Source: Telluria antibiotica
GTDB lineage: Bacteria; Pseudomonadota; Gammaproteobacteria; Burkholderiales; Burkholderiaceae_D
DNA length: 64,000 nucleotides
Direction of reading: 5' to 3'
NCBI RefSeq assembly: GCF_011682055.1
Contig: NZ_JAAQOM010000006.1
Span: 280,747 to 344,746 of the forward strand
The position numbers were made by a program, and so were the translations under genes. The number at the start of each line of letters is the position of its first letter. Positions within the stretch are counted from its first letter, which is position 1. The notes below the pieces were generated by a model. That model did no database searches. It was given only the letters and a program-made list of their open reading frames with translations, and was not told where the DNA came from. Below are positions 55,763 through 64,000 of the stretch, one piece after another.

Positions 55763-56130
55763 GAAAGTCTCCGCCAAAAAGGGATAGTTGTGTTGAAATG
55801 TGCCGGTATGGCGGGCATGGCTGCGCCGATCCGCACGCCGCCCTTGCGAGGTGACGGTGACGATGTCCGGCTGTTGGATGAGTCCAGCTGCGGCCCGATG
55901 TCGACATTCGGAACGTCGTGGGCGGCCTTCACGCACCCGCGGCGGCGTCACGCCTCGCGGTCGTCTTCACGCGCCCGGCGGGAGGCGCAGCCGCCTCGAC
56001 GTGGCCAGGATGAATCCGTTGCGTCTCATGCATACCTCGTACCTTCAGGCCAATTCTGCGAGACCCGCGCCGGGTTGGCAATTATTAAGACTGCTAAACC
56101 GCTGAATGAAATTTCTCAGCGGAAGCGCGA
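55763..56130. other. Intergenic region between GH74 lipoprotein and arginase-like gene
   Basis: 368 bp with no convincing gene. It holds the promoter region of the GH74 lipoprotein on the minus strand. No full XylR-type palindrome is present. Near 56099-56122 an inverted repeat CCGCTGA/TCAGCGG lies just after the arginase-like stop and may end that transcript. Confidence 0.5.
56099..56122 (-). terminator. Weak terminator-like hairpin after arginase-like gene
   Basis: Stem CCGCTGA (56099-56105) with TCAGCGG (56116-56122), 10-nt loop, followed on the minus strand by TTTAGC. The short T-run makes it a weak candidate. Confidence 0.4.
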
Positions 56131-56964
56131 TTAGTGGAACGGCAAGTGGCCCAGCAAGTCGACGAGCAGGCGCGCGTAGCGCCCGTCGGGATCGAGGTCG
56201 GGATCGAAGACGGTGACCGTCATGCCGGCACACCGTGGGTCGGGCAGGAGGCCGGACAGGATGAGCGCGAGGTCGTCCGGTGCGATGCCGGGCGAACCGG
56301 GGCTGTCGACGGCCGGCATGACGGCGGCGTCGAGCACGTCGACGTCCAGGTGCACCCGGAAATGCTGGTCCGGCACGGCGCCGAGCGTGCTCCGCGCGCG
56401 GGCCAGCACGGCGTGCGGCCCGATCCCGTCCGCCGTGAACACGTCGATGCGTTCGATGTCCGTGTCGTTCACGTCCGGCCAGTCCGTCATCAATGCCTCG
56501 CCGCGCCCCGTCGCCAGCGCGAGATCCATCCCGGCCACGGCGTCCAGCGTGCTCGCCGGATCGTGGTTGCCGGGATGGCGGAAGTCGCTGTGGCCGTCGA
56601 CGTGGACGAGCGCCAGCGGACCATGGCGGCGCGCGCCCGCCAGCGCGCCCAGCAGGATCGAGCAATCCCCGCCGACGACGAGCGCGAACGCGCCGCGCGC
56701 GCATGTGGCGTCCACGTGATCCGCCAGCGCCAGGTTGAACGCGCGCATCGCGATCCCGTTGCGCAGCCGCGTGCCCGGGTCGGGGCCGGGTTTCCATGCC
56801 GGCCGCGCCATCGCGATGGGCGCGCCGGCACCGACGGCCTCCAGCAGGCCCGCGTCGAACAGGGCGTCGGGCGCGCGCCAGGTGCCCGGTTCATGCCCGG
56901 GCCGCAGGGGACGCAAGCCGAGATTCGATGGCGCAGCGATGACCTGGACGGTCCGCCCGCTCAT
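56131..56964 (-). CDS. Arginase/agmatinase-family (ureohydrolase) protein
   Basis: 277-residue ureohydrolase-fold enzyme. Metal-binding elements HVDGHSDF and HLDVDVLDAAVMPAVD correspond to the DxHxD and DxD clusters, but the first cluster reads GGDCS where arginase has GGDHS, replacing a Mn ligand His by Cys. GGDCS occurs in some family members, so the site may still work. The substrate (arginine, agmatine, formiminoglutamate or other guanidine) is not clear. Start 56964 overlaps the stop of the AraC gene (ATGA), indicating coupling, and suggests the regulator responds to its substrate. Confidence 0.85.
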   Translation of the reverse strand: MSGRTVQVIAAPSNLGLRPLRPGHEPGTWRAPDALFDAGLLEAVGAGAPIAMARPAWKPGPDPGTRLRNGIAMRAFNLALADHVDATCARGAFALVVGGDCSILLGALAGARRHGPLALVHVDGHSDFRHPGNHDPASTLDAVAGMDLALATGRGEALMTDWPDVNDTDIERIDVFTADGIGPHAVLARARSTLGAVPDQHFRVHLDVDVLDAAVMPAVDSPGSPGIAPDDLALILSGLLPDPRCAGMTVTVFDPDLDPDGRYARLLVDLLGHLPFH

Positions 56965-57725
56965 GCGGCCACCCGGCGCACGAACGACTCGGGCGTCGCG
57001 TCGGCGAACTGGCGGAACGCGTGGATCAGGTGCGACTGGTCGTAATAGCCGCACTCGCCGGCAAGCCGCGCCCAGTCGACGGCACCCGGCTGCGCGCGCA
57101 GCGCCGCGTGCGCGCGGCGGAAGCGGCACACCATGGCGAACGTCTTCGCGGACAGGCCCACGCGCTCGCGAAACAGCAGCGCCAGGTGCTGGCGCGTGAC
57201 GCCGAGCGCCGACGCGAGATCGTCGATGCGCACGTCGCCGCCACTCGCCTCGATCCGCGCGACGGCCGCCCGCGCGAGTCCGTCGCTCCGCACCGACCCA
57301 TGCGCGCGCAGGCGCGCGACGAGCGCCCGCTCGACGATCGCAAGCTGCGCTTCCGGGGCCTGCTCGCGCTCCCACAACGCGGCGGCCAGCGCTTCGGCGT
57401 CCGCGCGCGGCCACAGGTCGGCGAGCGCCGGATGGCCGTCCTGCAGTTCGCCCAGCGGCACGTCGAAGAATGCCCGTGCGGCGCCGGGCAGGAAGCGCAC
57501 GGCGACGGTCAGCACGGGAGTCGTCAGCGCCACATGATGGGGGCGCGACATCATGCCCGCCACCTTGCCCAGCGGCGCCGCGTCCTGCCACAGGATGTCG
57601 ATGCAATTGTCGGGCAGGACGCGCGTGCGCACGGGCGCGCCGTCCGGCAACGCGCGGCTCGTCCACAGGCAGGCGACGTGGCCGGCCAGCGCGGGATGCG
57701 GCGGGAATTCGCGGTACAGGTGCAT
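56961..57725 (-). CDS. AraC-family transcriptional regulator
   Basis: 254-residue regulator. The C-terminal half holds the double helix-turn-helix: IDDLASALGVTRQHLALLFRER and LAGECGYYDQSHLIHAFRQF, ending in TPESFVRRV. The N-terminal part (HLYREFPPHPALAGHVACLW, VRTRVLPDNCIDILW, VRFLPGAARAFF) is of the DUF6597/AraC-N type seen in regulators of small-molecule responses. Start 57725 lacks a clear ribosome-binding site. Coupled to the downstream arginase-like gene. Confidence 0.9.
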   Translation of the reverse strand: MHLYREFPPHPALAGHVACLWTSRALPDGAPVRTRVLPDNCIDILWQDAAPLGKVAGMMSRPHHVALTTPVLTVAVRFLPGAARAFFDVPLGELQDGHPALADLWPRADAEALAAALWEREQAPEAQLAIVERALVARLRAHGSVRSDGLARAAVARIEASGGDVRIDDLASALGVTRQHLALLFRERVGLSAKTFAMVCRFRRAHAALRAQPGAVDWARLAGECGYYDQSHLIHAFRQFADATPESFVRRVAA

Positions 57726-57756
57726 GGTGGCGCCAGTATAGCCCGCCCGGCGGACG

Positions 57757-58212
57757 TCAGGCCGCCGCGCGGCGCGGGACACGTCGCTGGCGGTGCACGC
57801 GCGCGCAGCCGAGCGCGAAGCCGGCGCCGGCCAGTCCCCACAGGACGGCGGCGACGACCTGGAACGTGGTGCGCAACTCCGGATGCGTGACGGCCAGCGG
57901 CACGAGCATCAGGGCGCGCGGCAGGCAGACCGCGGCCATCGCGGCCAGGCCAGTGCGCAGCAGCGGCGGACGGCGCACGATGCCCAGCGCCGCGCCGGCA
58001 TACCAGCCGCACGTGGCCATCAGCAGCCCGATCGCGACGGCACCGACGGGCGCGAGCCAGGTGCCTGCGCGGGCCGACGCGACGACGGACGGCGGCGCGC
58101 CGAAATAGGCATACCAGGCCGGGCCGGCCGGAATGGCGGCCACGTGGACGAGCGCCCCCACGACGGCGATGGCGGCGGCCAGGGCGATCCATGGCCGGGT
58201 CGAATCGTGCAA
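57757..58212 (-). CDS. Small four-helix membrane protein
   Basis: 151-residue inner-membrane protein with four hydrophobic helices: WIALAAAIAVVGALVHVAAI, LAPVGAVAIGLLMATCGWYA, TGLAAMAAVCLPRALMLVPL, and VVAAVLWGLAGAGFALGCA, then a basic C-terminal tail. The start is TTG at 58212, supported by AAGGAG 5 nt upstream. It ends 31 bp before the AraC gene and could be cotranscribed. No function recognised. Confidence 0.78.
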   Translation of the reverse strand: MHDSTRPWIALAAAIAVVGALVHVAAIPAGPAWYAYFGAPPSVVASARAGTWLAPVGAVAIGLLMATCGWYAGAALGIVRRPPLLRTGLAAMAAVCLPRALMLVPLAVTHPELRTTFQVVAAVLWGLAGAGFALGCARVHRQRRVPRRAAA

Positions 58213-58461
58213 GCTGGCTCCTTGTCGCCGGTAAATAGGGAATCGGTGACATCATGCCATCGCGGCCACGGGCAAAGTGCGCGCATTGTCACGAACAACC
58301 TATCAGAACGGACAGGGCTGCCGTGCTGGCTTCCGCGCGACGGGTGCCTATACTGGGAAGATTCGTCTCAGCGAACGCGCCGGCTTTGCCTCGGCGCACG
58401 TTCTTCCCTCGCGTTCGCGTCGCAGGAAGCGACGTCACACGCCCCGACCAGGAGACCACTC

Positions 58462-59049
58462 ATGCATGCAGCCCACCTGACCCGCCGCCGCGCCTGGCTG
58501 GCACTCGCCCTTGCCGCCGCCAGCGCCGCGCCCTACGCAGCCGCCCCGGAGACCGACGCCGACCTCGCCACCGCGTTGAGCGATACGAACAGTCGTACCA
58601 TGCGGGGCCGCGAGCTCGTGCCGCCCGGCGTGATCCTGAACCTGAAAGGCAAGCAGAGGAACCTCGTGTGGCAGGGCAGCTACATCGTCAACACGACAGG
58701 TTGCATCGACTGCCATACGCACCCGAGCTATTCGCCCGGCGGCGACCCGTTCAAGGGCCAGCCGGAGCGGGTCAACGCCGAGCAATACATGTCCGGCGGG
58801 CGCCAGTTCGGCCCCTTCACGGCGCCGAACCTCACGCCGGACCACGCCGGCCGCCCCGCGGGTCTCACGCGCGAGCAGTTCGTGCAGACGCTGCGCACCG
58901 GCCACGATCCGCGCGATCCGGCCGGCGACATCCTGCAAGTGATGCCGTGGCCGGCCGTCGGCAAGATGACGACGAAAGATTTGTACGCCATCTACGAATA
59001 CCTGCGCGCGATCCCGTCGCTGCCCGACAATCCGAATCCGGGGCCGTGA
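58462..59049 (+). CDS. Exported monoheme cytochrome c
   Basis: 195-residue exported protein. Signal peptide residues 1-28 with TRRRAWLALALAAASAAPYA; the mature part has one heme-attachment site CIDCH (about 76-80) and a likely axial Met in LQVMPWPAVGKMTTKDLYAI. It resembles the single-heme cytochromes that accompany membrane dehydrogenases, but no dehydrogenase gene is adjacent. Start 58462 has GGAGACC upstream. The preceding 250 bp contain no gene. Confidence 0.88.
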   Translation: MHAAHLTRRRAWLALALAAASAAPYAAAPETDADLATALSDTNSRTMRGRELVPPGVILNLKGKQRNLVWQGSYIVNTTGCIDCHTHPSYSPGGDPFKGQPERVNAEQYMSGGRQFGPFTAPNLTPDHAGRPAGLTREQFVQTLRTGHDPRDPAGDILQVMPWPAVGKMTTKDLYAIYEYLRAIPSLPDNPNPGP

Positions 59050-59143
59050 CGGTAACGGCGCCGGTGCACGAAGTGGTCGCCCTGGATGACGGGCCGCCTG
59101 GTAAACTCGCGCGATCGACAAATCAACGACACGCGAACCAGAC

Positions 59144-59497
59144 ATGAAGAGTGCAAGCAGCGGCCTCGTTTACTCCACCGACGGCGGACGCATGTGCCCC
59201 GGCTGCCGGCTGCCCGTCGCGGCGTGTGCGTGCAAGGCCGCCGCCGTGCCCGCGGGCGACGGCGTCGCGCGCGTATCGCGACTATCGAAGGGCCGCGGCG
59301 GCAAGACCGTCACCATCGTCAAGGGCCTCGCGCTCGATGCGGCCGCGCTGGCCGCACTGGGCAAGCGGCTGCGCACCGCGTGCGGCTCCGGCGGGACCGT
59401 GAAGGATGGCGTGATCGAGGTCCAGGGCGACCATTGCGACCTCGTGCTGGACGTCCTCGGCAAGCAGGGCCTCCGGGCGAAGCGCGCCGGCGGGTGA
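59144..59497 (+). CDS. yciH: SUI1/YciH-type translation initiation factor
   Basis: 117-residue protein of the eIF1/SUI1 family. The N-terminal part has LVYSTDGGRMCPGCRLPVAACACK with four Cys in a possible metal site; the SUI1 domain (about 45-115) has RLSKGRGGKTVTIVKGL, LRTACGSGGTVKDG and IEVQGDH as in E. coli YciH. It may influence start-codon selection fidelity. Converges with polB. Confidence 0.92.
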   Translation: MKSASSGLVYSTDGGRMCPGCRLPVAACACKAAAVPAGDGVARVSRLSKGRGGKTVTIVKGLALDAAALAALGKRLRTACGSGGTVKDGVIEVQGDHCDLVLDVLGKQGLRAKRAGG

Positions 59498-59507
59498 CCC
59501 GGACGGG

Positions 59508-61895
59508 TCAGAACAGGGCGCCCTGCGGGCTCGTGAGCCGTGCAAAGCTGTCGTCCAAAAATGGCAGGATGCCGTCCGCGACGGGCTCCAGCTGCTTCGT
59601 CAGGTAGTGCTCGTAGTCGATGGGCGTACGCCGCGGGTCCAGCGTGTCCAGCGGTTCCGGGCCCGACGTGGTCATTACGTAGCGGATCCACCCGCCGTTG
59701 CGGTAGGGTGCGGGCCGGCCCTGGCGCACGTGGAATTCGTCGGCCGCGCGCGCCGCGCGCACGTGCGGAGGCACGTTGCGCTCGTACTCGACGAGCGGCC
59801 GGCGCAAGCGCTTGCGGTACACGAGCTGCCCGTCGAATTCGCCGCACAGCGTGCGCGCCACGTAGTCGCGCACATAGCCCTCGTACGGTTCGCCGCGGAA
59901 TATGCGGCCGTACAGCTCCTGCTGGAACGTCTGCGCCAGCGGCGTCCAGTCCGTGCGCACGGTCTCCAGGCCCTTGAAGATGATCTCGTCGCCGCCGTCC
60001 GCGCCGCGCACGAGCCCCGCGTAGCGCTTCTTGCTGCCCTCTTCCGACCCGCGCACGGTCGGCATCAGGAAGCGCCGGAAGTGCGTCTCGTACTCGAGTT
60101 CCAGCGCGCTCTCCAGCTGCAAGGTGTCGGCCAGGTGCGCGCGCCACCAGCCGTTCACGCGGTCGACGAGCGCGCGGCCGATGCGCGCCGCCTCTTCCTC
60201 GGCGTGCGCGCCGCCGAGCCACACGAACGTGGAATCCGTGTCGCCGTAGATCACCTGGTAGCCCTGCGCCTCGATCAGTTCGCGCGTGCGGTGCATGATC
60301 TCGTGGCCGCGCATCGTGATCGACGACGCGAGGCGCGGATCGAAGAAACGGCACCCCGTCGTGCCCAGCACGCCGTACATCGAGTTCATGATGATCTTCA
60401 GCGCCTGCGACAGCGGCGCGTTGCGCGCGCGCTTGGCGGCATCGCGGCCCTGCCACACGCGCGTGACGATGCCCGGCAGGCAGTGCTGCGTGCGCGAGAA
60501 GCGCGCGCCGCGAAAGCCTGGCACCGTGTCCTGCTCCGGCTCGTCGAGTCCCGCGACGAGGCCCACGGGGTCGATCAGGAACGTACGGATGATGGACGGG
60601 TACAGGCTTTTATAGTCCAGCACGAGCACCGAGTCGTACAGGCCGGACCGGGAATCCATCACGAAGCCGCCCGGGCTGTCCGCACCGGGCACGTCGCCGA
60701 TGTTCGGCGCCACGCGGCCGAGCCGGTGCATCAGCGGGATGTAGGAATGCTCGAACGCGGCGACGGACCCGCCGCTGCGGTCGGCGGAGAGCCCCGTCAC
60801 GCTGGCGCGCTCCAGCAGGAAGGTCATCAGTCCGGACTTCTCGAAGATGCGCGTGACGAGCACGCAGTCCTGCAGGTTGTAGGTCGCCAGCGCCGGCTTG
60901 TCCTCGTCGAACATGCGGTCGATTTCCGCCATGCGGTCGTACGGGTTGTCGATCGCCTTCCCTTCGCCCAGCAGGCTTTGCGCCACGTGCTCCAGCGAGA
61001 ACGACGGGAAGCTCCACGTGGCCGACCGCAGCGCCTCGATGCCATCGATGACGAGGCGGCCCGCCACGCCCGCGAACCAGTGCTCCTGCCGGCCGCCGTG
61101 CTCGCGCCATTCGATCGCGCTGCCGTCGCGGCCCAGGCGCAGCGGGCGCTGCATCTGCTGCGCGTGCTGCTGCAGGATGCGCAGGTCGAACTGCACCAGG
61201 TTCCAGCCGATGATGGCGTCCGGGTCGTGGCGGCGGAACCACTCTTCCAGGCGGTCGAGCAGGTCGCGCCGCGTCGCGCACACCTCGTAGTCGAAATCGA
61301 GGCCGGACGCATCGCCGTTCCCGGGCCCCAGCATGTACACCTGGCGCTGGCCGCAGCCTTCCAGCGCGATCGAGCGCAGTTCGCCCTGCATCGTCGTCTC
61401 GATGTCGAGTGAAACGGTCGACAGCGCGGGCCGATAGTCCTGCACGGGCTTCAGCTGTGCGTCGACGAGCAGGCGCGGATCGGCCCCGTCGGGCGTGCCG
61501 GCATAGGTCACGGGTGCCGTGATGAAGCGCTCCATCAGGTAGCGTTCGGGCGGGCGCACGTCGGCCTCGTACACGTCGATGCCGTGCTCGCGCAACCGCT
61601 TTTCCAGCCGCAGCAGGTGCCGGTACTGCGTACAGTACAGGCCCAGCACGGGGCGGTGGTGGAAGTCGCGCAGCGACAGTTCACGCAGCTCGACGCCCCG
61701 CTCGCGCGCCAGCAACAGCTTCGTGGTGTCGCCCTGCTCCGCCGGGATGAACGCGACGGCCGGCTGCGGCCCGAGGCGCACGCGGCGCGGGCCGTCCGGC
61801 GTGGCGAGCCAGAACTCGACTTCGACGCCGGCGTCCGTGTCGCGCCAGTGGCGCGTGAGCAGGAAGCCCTGCGCCAGGAAGCCCTGCGTGTCCAT
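59508..61895 (-). CDS. polB: DNA polymerase II
   Basis: 795-residue family B polymerase; E. coli PolB is 783. Exonuclease motifs: DIET (Asp164, Glu166), [10 protein letters not shown] (about 229-238) and YNLQDCVLV (Asp343). Polymerase motifs: [11 protein letters not shown] (Asp427), [12 protein letters not shown] and YGDTDSTF (about 550). The C-terminus is QGALF, which fits the beta-clamp-binding pentapeptide found at the end of E. coli Pol II (QLGLF). SOS-linked restart and translesion roles are known in E. coli; I see no LexA box in the short upstream space because a DUF455 gene lies only 3 bp upstream, so transcription probably starts before that gene. Confidence 0.96.
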   Translation of the reverse strand: MDTQGFLAQGFLLTRHWRDTDAGVEVEFWLATPDGPRRVRLGPQPAVAFIPAEQGDTTKLLLARERGVELRELSLRDFHHRPVLGLYCTQYRHLLRLEKRLREHGIDVYEADVRPPERYLMERFITAPVTYAGTPDGADPRLLVDAQLKPVQDYRPALSTVSLDIETTMQGELRSIALEGCGQRQVYMLGPGNGDASGLDFDYEVCATRRDLLDRLEEWFRRHDPDAIIGWNLVQFDLRILQQHAQQMQRPLRLGRDGSAIEWREHGGRQEHWFAGVAGRLVIDGIEALRSATWSFPSFSLEHVAQSLLGEGKAIDNPYDRMAEIDRMFDEDKPALATYNLQDCVLVTRIFEKSGLMTFLLERASVTGLSADRSGGSVAAFEHSYIPLMHRLGRVAPNIGDVPGADSPGGFVMDSRSGLYDSVLVLDYKSLYPSIIRTFLIDPVGLVAGLDEPEQDTVPGFRGARFSRTQHCLPGIVTRVWQGRDAAKRARNAPLSQALKIIMNSMYGVLGTTGCRFFDPRLASSITMRGHEIMHRTRELIEAQGYQVIYGDTDSTFVWLGGAHAEEEAARIGRALVDRVNGWWRAHLADTLQLESALELEYETHFRRFLMPTVRGSEEGSKKRYAGLVRGADGGDEIIFKGLETVRTDWTPLAQTFQQELYGRIFRGEPYEGYVRDYVARTLCGEFDGQLVYRKRLRRPLVEYERNVPPHVRAARAADEFHVRQGRPAPYRNGGWIRYVMTTSGPEPLDTLDPRRTPIDYEHYLTKQLEPVADGILPFLDDSFARLTSPQGALF

Positions 61896-61898
61896 GGT

Positions 61899-62720
61899 TC
61901 AGGCGTCCAGCGGGTCGGCGTCGAAGCGCGCGAGCTCCGCGTCGGTGAAGCCGGCCGCGCGCCGGGCGGCCACGTTGAACGGGCCTTTCAACACGGGCGC
62001 CTTGTATTGCGCCGTCAGCGCGTCGTACGTCGCCACGGGCTCCAGGCCCCGCAGCGCGCACAGGTGGAAGTACCAGCGGTTGCCGATCTCCACGTGGCCG
62101 ACCTCGTCGCGCAGCAGCACGTCGAGGATGCGGGCGGCCGCCTCGTCGCCGGCCTGCGCGAGCTTGGCGCGCAGCGGCGGAATCGCGTCGAGGCCGCGCG
62201 CTTCCATCGTGCGCGGCACGAGCGCCATGCGCGCGAGGACGTCGCCGGCCGTCTTCGCGACCATCTCCCACAAGCTGTCGTGGCCAGGGAAGTCGCCGTA
62301 CGCCCAGCCGAGCGCGCGCAGATGCGCAGCCAGCAGGTCGAAATGTCGGGCTTCCTCGGCCGCCACGCGCAGCCAGTCGGTGTAATAGGCGTCGGGCATG
62401 CCGGCGAAGCGCCAGACGGCATCCAGCGCGAGGTTGACGGCATTGAATTCGATGTGGGCCAGCGCGTGGACGAGCATCGCGCGGCCTTCCGGTGTCGCCA
62501 TCGAGCGCCGGCCGACGAGCCGCGGCGGCACGAGTTCCGGCCGCGCGGGCCGGCCCGGCACGAGGGCGTCGTCCGCGTGCAGGACGGCGGCCGTGTCCAA
62601 GCTGCACGCACCGGCAGCGGCGGCAGCGGCCAGCGCGGCCACGCCTTGCGTCTTCGCGCCGGGATCGGTCTCGATCAAACACTCCAGCGCGCGTACGCGC
62701 AGCGCCAAGGGAAGCGCCAT
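61899..62720 (-). CDS. DUF455 ferritin-like protein
   Basis: 273-residue helical protein of the DUF455 family (ferritin-like fold). Conserved Glu/His ligands are seen in HALAHIEFNAVNLALD, VAAEEARHFDLLAAHL and LRDEVGHVEIGNRWY, consistent with a di-iron centre. Function unknown. Start 62720 has GAGGA upstream. The stop is 3 bp from the polB start, so the two are coupled. The preceding 79 bp contain the likely promoter. Confidence 0.9.
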   Translation of the reverse strand: MALPLALRVRALECLIETDPGAKTQGVAALAAAAAAGACSLDTAAVLHADDALVPGRPARPELVPPRLVGRRSMATPEGRAMLVHALAHIEFNAVNLALDAVWRFAGMPDAYYTDWLRVAAEEARHFDLLAAHLRALGWAYGDFPGHDSLWEMVAKTAGDVLARMALVPRTMEARGLDAIPPLRAKLAQAGDEAAARILDVLLRDEVGHVEIGNRWYFHLCALRGLEPVATYDALTAQYKAPVLKGPFNVAARRAAGFTDAELARFDADPLDA

Positions 62721-62799
62721 CGTGGTCCTCTGCGACAAAAGGCGGCAGTTTACCATCCGGCGCCCCTCGGCGCGAGGCGAGAACCCTGGGGCGGGCTCT

Positions 62800-63354
62800 T
62801 TATTGCTGCTGGACGGGCGGCGGGCTGCTTTGCGGCGGGACGTTCGGCTCCTGCATGTCCGGCTGGTGCATGTTCTGCGGCGGCAGGCCGCTCGTCTGGC
62901 CCGTGCTCGGCGGGACGGCGTCGTCCTTGCCGGCACCCGCGCCGGTGGTCCCCATCGTCGAGTTTCCGTAGGCGGTGGCGCCCGGCTGCGTGGGTGCGGC
63001 CGGCGCGGCGGTCGTCGTCGACACGACGCGTTCCGACACCTCGCCTTTCGGTGCGTGGGCCAGCAGTTGCGGCGCGTGGGCCATGTCGTGCTGGTAGATC
63101 TGGCGCGCCTGTTTCAGGCAGGCGGCGCGGCTGCCGGACGACTTGTGCTTGCACGCCGTTTGCTGCTCGGCGTAGGCGGCATTGATCTCCTTCTTCAAGG
63201 TGGCCATGCGCTGGGCCTTCGTCGTGTCGCCCGTGGTCCAGCGGGCCGGGTCTTTCGCGGCCTTCGGATGGTTGCCGGCCAGCGCAGGCACGCTGACCGC
63301 GCACAGCGCGCACGCGATCCATGCGCCGCGCAGGATACTTGATGCTTGACTCAT
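62800..63354 (-). CDS. Exported protein with disordered C-terminus
   Basis: 184-residue exported protein. Signal peptide residues 1-26 (ending ALAGN), then a short helical part with two Cys (TLKKEINAAYAEQQTACKHK, RAACLKQARQIYQHDMAH) that may form a disulfide, then about 85 residues of low-complexity Pro/Thr/Gln-rich sequence ending PPPVQQQ. A perfect AGGAGG ribosome-binding site lies 6 nt upstream of the ATG. The repeated RxxC-helix pattern recalls small periplasmic PsiF-like proteins, but I make no firm call. Confidence 0.78.
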   Translation of the reverse strand: MSQASSILRGAWIACALCAVSVPALAGNHPKAAKDPARWTTGDTTKAQRMATLKKEINAAYAEQQTACKHKSSGSRAACLKQARQIYQHDMAHAPQLLAHAPKGEVSERVVSTTTAAPAAPTQPGATAYGNSTMGTTGAGAGKDDAVPPSTGQTSGLPPQNMHQPDMQEPNVPPQSSPPPVQQQ

Positions 63355-63723
63355 CTCGACCTCCTGATAGCGTAGAAAAGGCGACGCCGGACGGCGTCAA
63401 CCGGGATCCCGTCGGCCCGGAATCGACGGGTATGCTGTCAGTATAGTGCGAGCACGCGGATGACCTGCGTTCCTTTCCTCTTGTCAAAATAATTAGCAAG
63501 GATTTCAACATCGGGGACGCCGCCATACGAATATTTCATAGATGACGCGAAAAATGGATGGGGTCGCCCTGGCGTTTCCTGCCTAGAATCCGGGCGTACT
63601 GGCCGATAACGCCTTGACAATAACGATACCGGAGACCGATGACGCACCTTTCTTTCGCTCTGCCGTCCCTTGCGCGCCGTTGCCGGCACGCCGCCTACGT
63701 TTCCGCTTGACGAGACAAACCTC
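63355..63723. promoter_or_regulatory. Divergent intergenic region before the sodium:solute symporter
   Basis: 369-bp A+T-richer region between the exported protein (minus) and the symporter (plus). It must hold both promoters. It contains a possible 23-codon leader ORF (63639-63710) just before the symporter start; TTGACA occurs at 63614-63619 but is too close to that ORF for a normal -35 position with a separate leader. Confidence 0.5.
63639..63710 (+). CDS. Possible 23-codon leader peptide upstream of the symporter
   Basis: ATG at 63639 with GGAGACC 4 nt upstream opens a 23-residue frame (MTHLSFALPSLARRCRHAAY, then Val-Ser-Ala) that stops 13 bp before the symporter ATG. The symporter's own ribosome-binding site looks weak, so this frame could couple or attenuate its translation. 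It could equally be a chance frame; composition alone does not decide. Confidence 0.35.
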   Translation: MTHLSFALPSLARRCRHAAYVSA

Positions 63724-64000
63724 ATGAATCTGATTTCCCGCCTCGACTCCATCGTCTTCCTGATCTACTTCGTCGTCGTCGCCGGCTATGGCCTGTGGGT
63801 CTACCGCCGCAAAAATTTCCACAAAAGCGGCGCGAACACCTCGGCCTCGCACGACTACTTCCTGGCCGAAGGTTCGCTCACGTGGTGGGCCATCGGCGCA
63901 TCGCTGATCGCCTCCAACATCTCCGCCGAGCAGTTCATCGGCATGAGCGGTTCGGGCTTCCGCATCGGCATGGCGATTGCCGTGTACGAACTGATGGCCG
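63724..64000 (+). CDS. Sodium:solute symporter, SSS family (3' part cut by window edge)
   Basis: First 92 codons of an inner-membrane symporter of the SSS family, close to the SGLT sugar-transporter group. The first helix IVFLIYFVVVAGYGLWVYRR is followed by SHDYFLAEGSLTWWAIGASL and IASNISAEQFIGMSGSGFR, which are family hallmarks (Na+/substrate site helix). Substrate may be a sugar such as galactose, glucose or xylose, but it cannot be assigned from the fragment. The remainder lies outside the window. Confidence 0.9.
   Translation, partial: MNLISRLDSIVFLIYFVVVAGYGLWVYRRKNFHKSGANTSASHDYFLAEGSLTWWAIGASLIASNISAEQFIGMSGSGFRIGMAIAVYELMA

Noticed and set aside
1..64000. CRISPR array, tRNA/rRNA genes, insertion sequences, prophage genes
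   Set aside because: I saw no regularly spaced direct repeats, no tRNA-like cloverleaf or rRNA sequence, and no transposase or phage-type protein. Not seeing them by eye is not proof of absence for tRNA.

Overview
The window is a high-G+C Gram-negative chromosome segment, most likely from a Massilia/Telluria-type Oxalobacteraceae (Burkholderiales). The evidence is a long TonB-dependent receptor of the Xanthomonas/Caulobacter type, many exported glycoside hydrolases, a dadR-dadA-dadX alanine catabolic locus, a CheV and GGDEF/EAL signalling proteins. Genus assignment is an inference from gene content and style; there is no rRNA. I saw no tRNA, CRISPR array, insertion sequence or prophage gene.

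Layout. Positions 1-35771 are dominated by a plant-hemicellulose locus. From left to right: a GH74-GH95 operon (xyloglucanase, fucosidase; the latter cut by the left edge), divergent from a TonB receptor followed by alpha-ketoglutarate semialdehyde dehydrogenase (KGSADH); a GH2 beta-galactosidase; a leftward operon GH3-xylX-xylB-xylC-xylD encoding hydrolysis of xylo-oligosaccharides and the oxidative (Weimberg) xylose pathway; its LacI-family regulator (XylR-like); a rightward GH67-GH10-GH27 group; a GGDEF protein; a GH12 endoglucanase; arfB and a cyanophycinase-like gene; then a GDSL esterase-GH115 operon divergent from glucarate dehydratase gudD.

These genes can be read as one system. The receptor imports oligosaccharides. 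GH10, GH67, GH115, GH3 and the esterase break down glucuronoxylan. GH74, GH12, GH95, GH2 and possibly GH27 break down xyloglucan and galactosylated chains. Xylose is oxidised by XylB, XylC, XylD and XylX to alpha-ketoglutarate semialdehyde, and KGSADH completes the route to alpha-ketoglutarate. Glucuronate released by the alpha-glucuronidases could enter through glucarate (GudD), whose usual pathway ends at the same semialdehyde. A 14-bp palindrome close to TGTTNGCGCTAACA occurs upstream of GH74/TonB, GH3-xyl, xylR, GH67 and esterase/gudD. It matches the type of operator known for XylR in Xanthomonas and Caulobacter, so a single local regulon is likely.

Positions 35775-53300 are ordinary accessory and housekeeping genes: a LysR/MFS pair, a lipoprotein, a PAS-GGDEF-EAL protein, CheV, a MYG1-family protein, a second cyanophycinase-like protein, an exported TPR protein with a degenerate metallopeptidase region, dadR/dadA/dadX, and several small or uncharacterised proteins. 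At 53345-55762 there is a second GH74, here a lipoprotein with a Gly/Thr/Ser linker. The right end holds an arginase-like protein with an AraC regulator, a cytochrome c, a SUI1-type factor, DNA polymerase II with a DUF455 protein, and the start of a sodium:solute symporter preceded by a possible 23-codon leader ORF.
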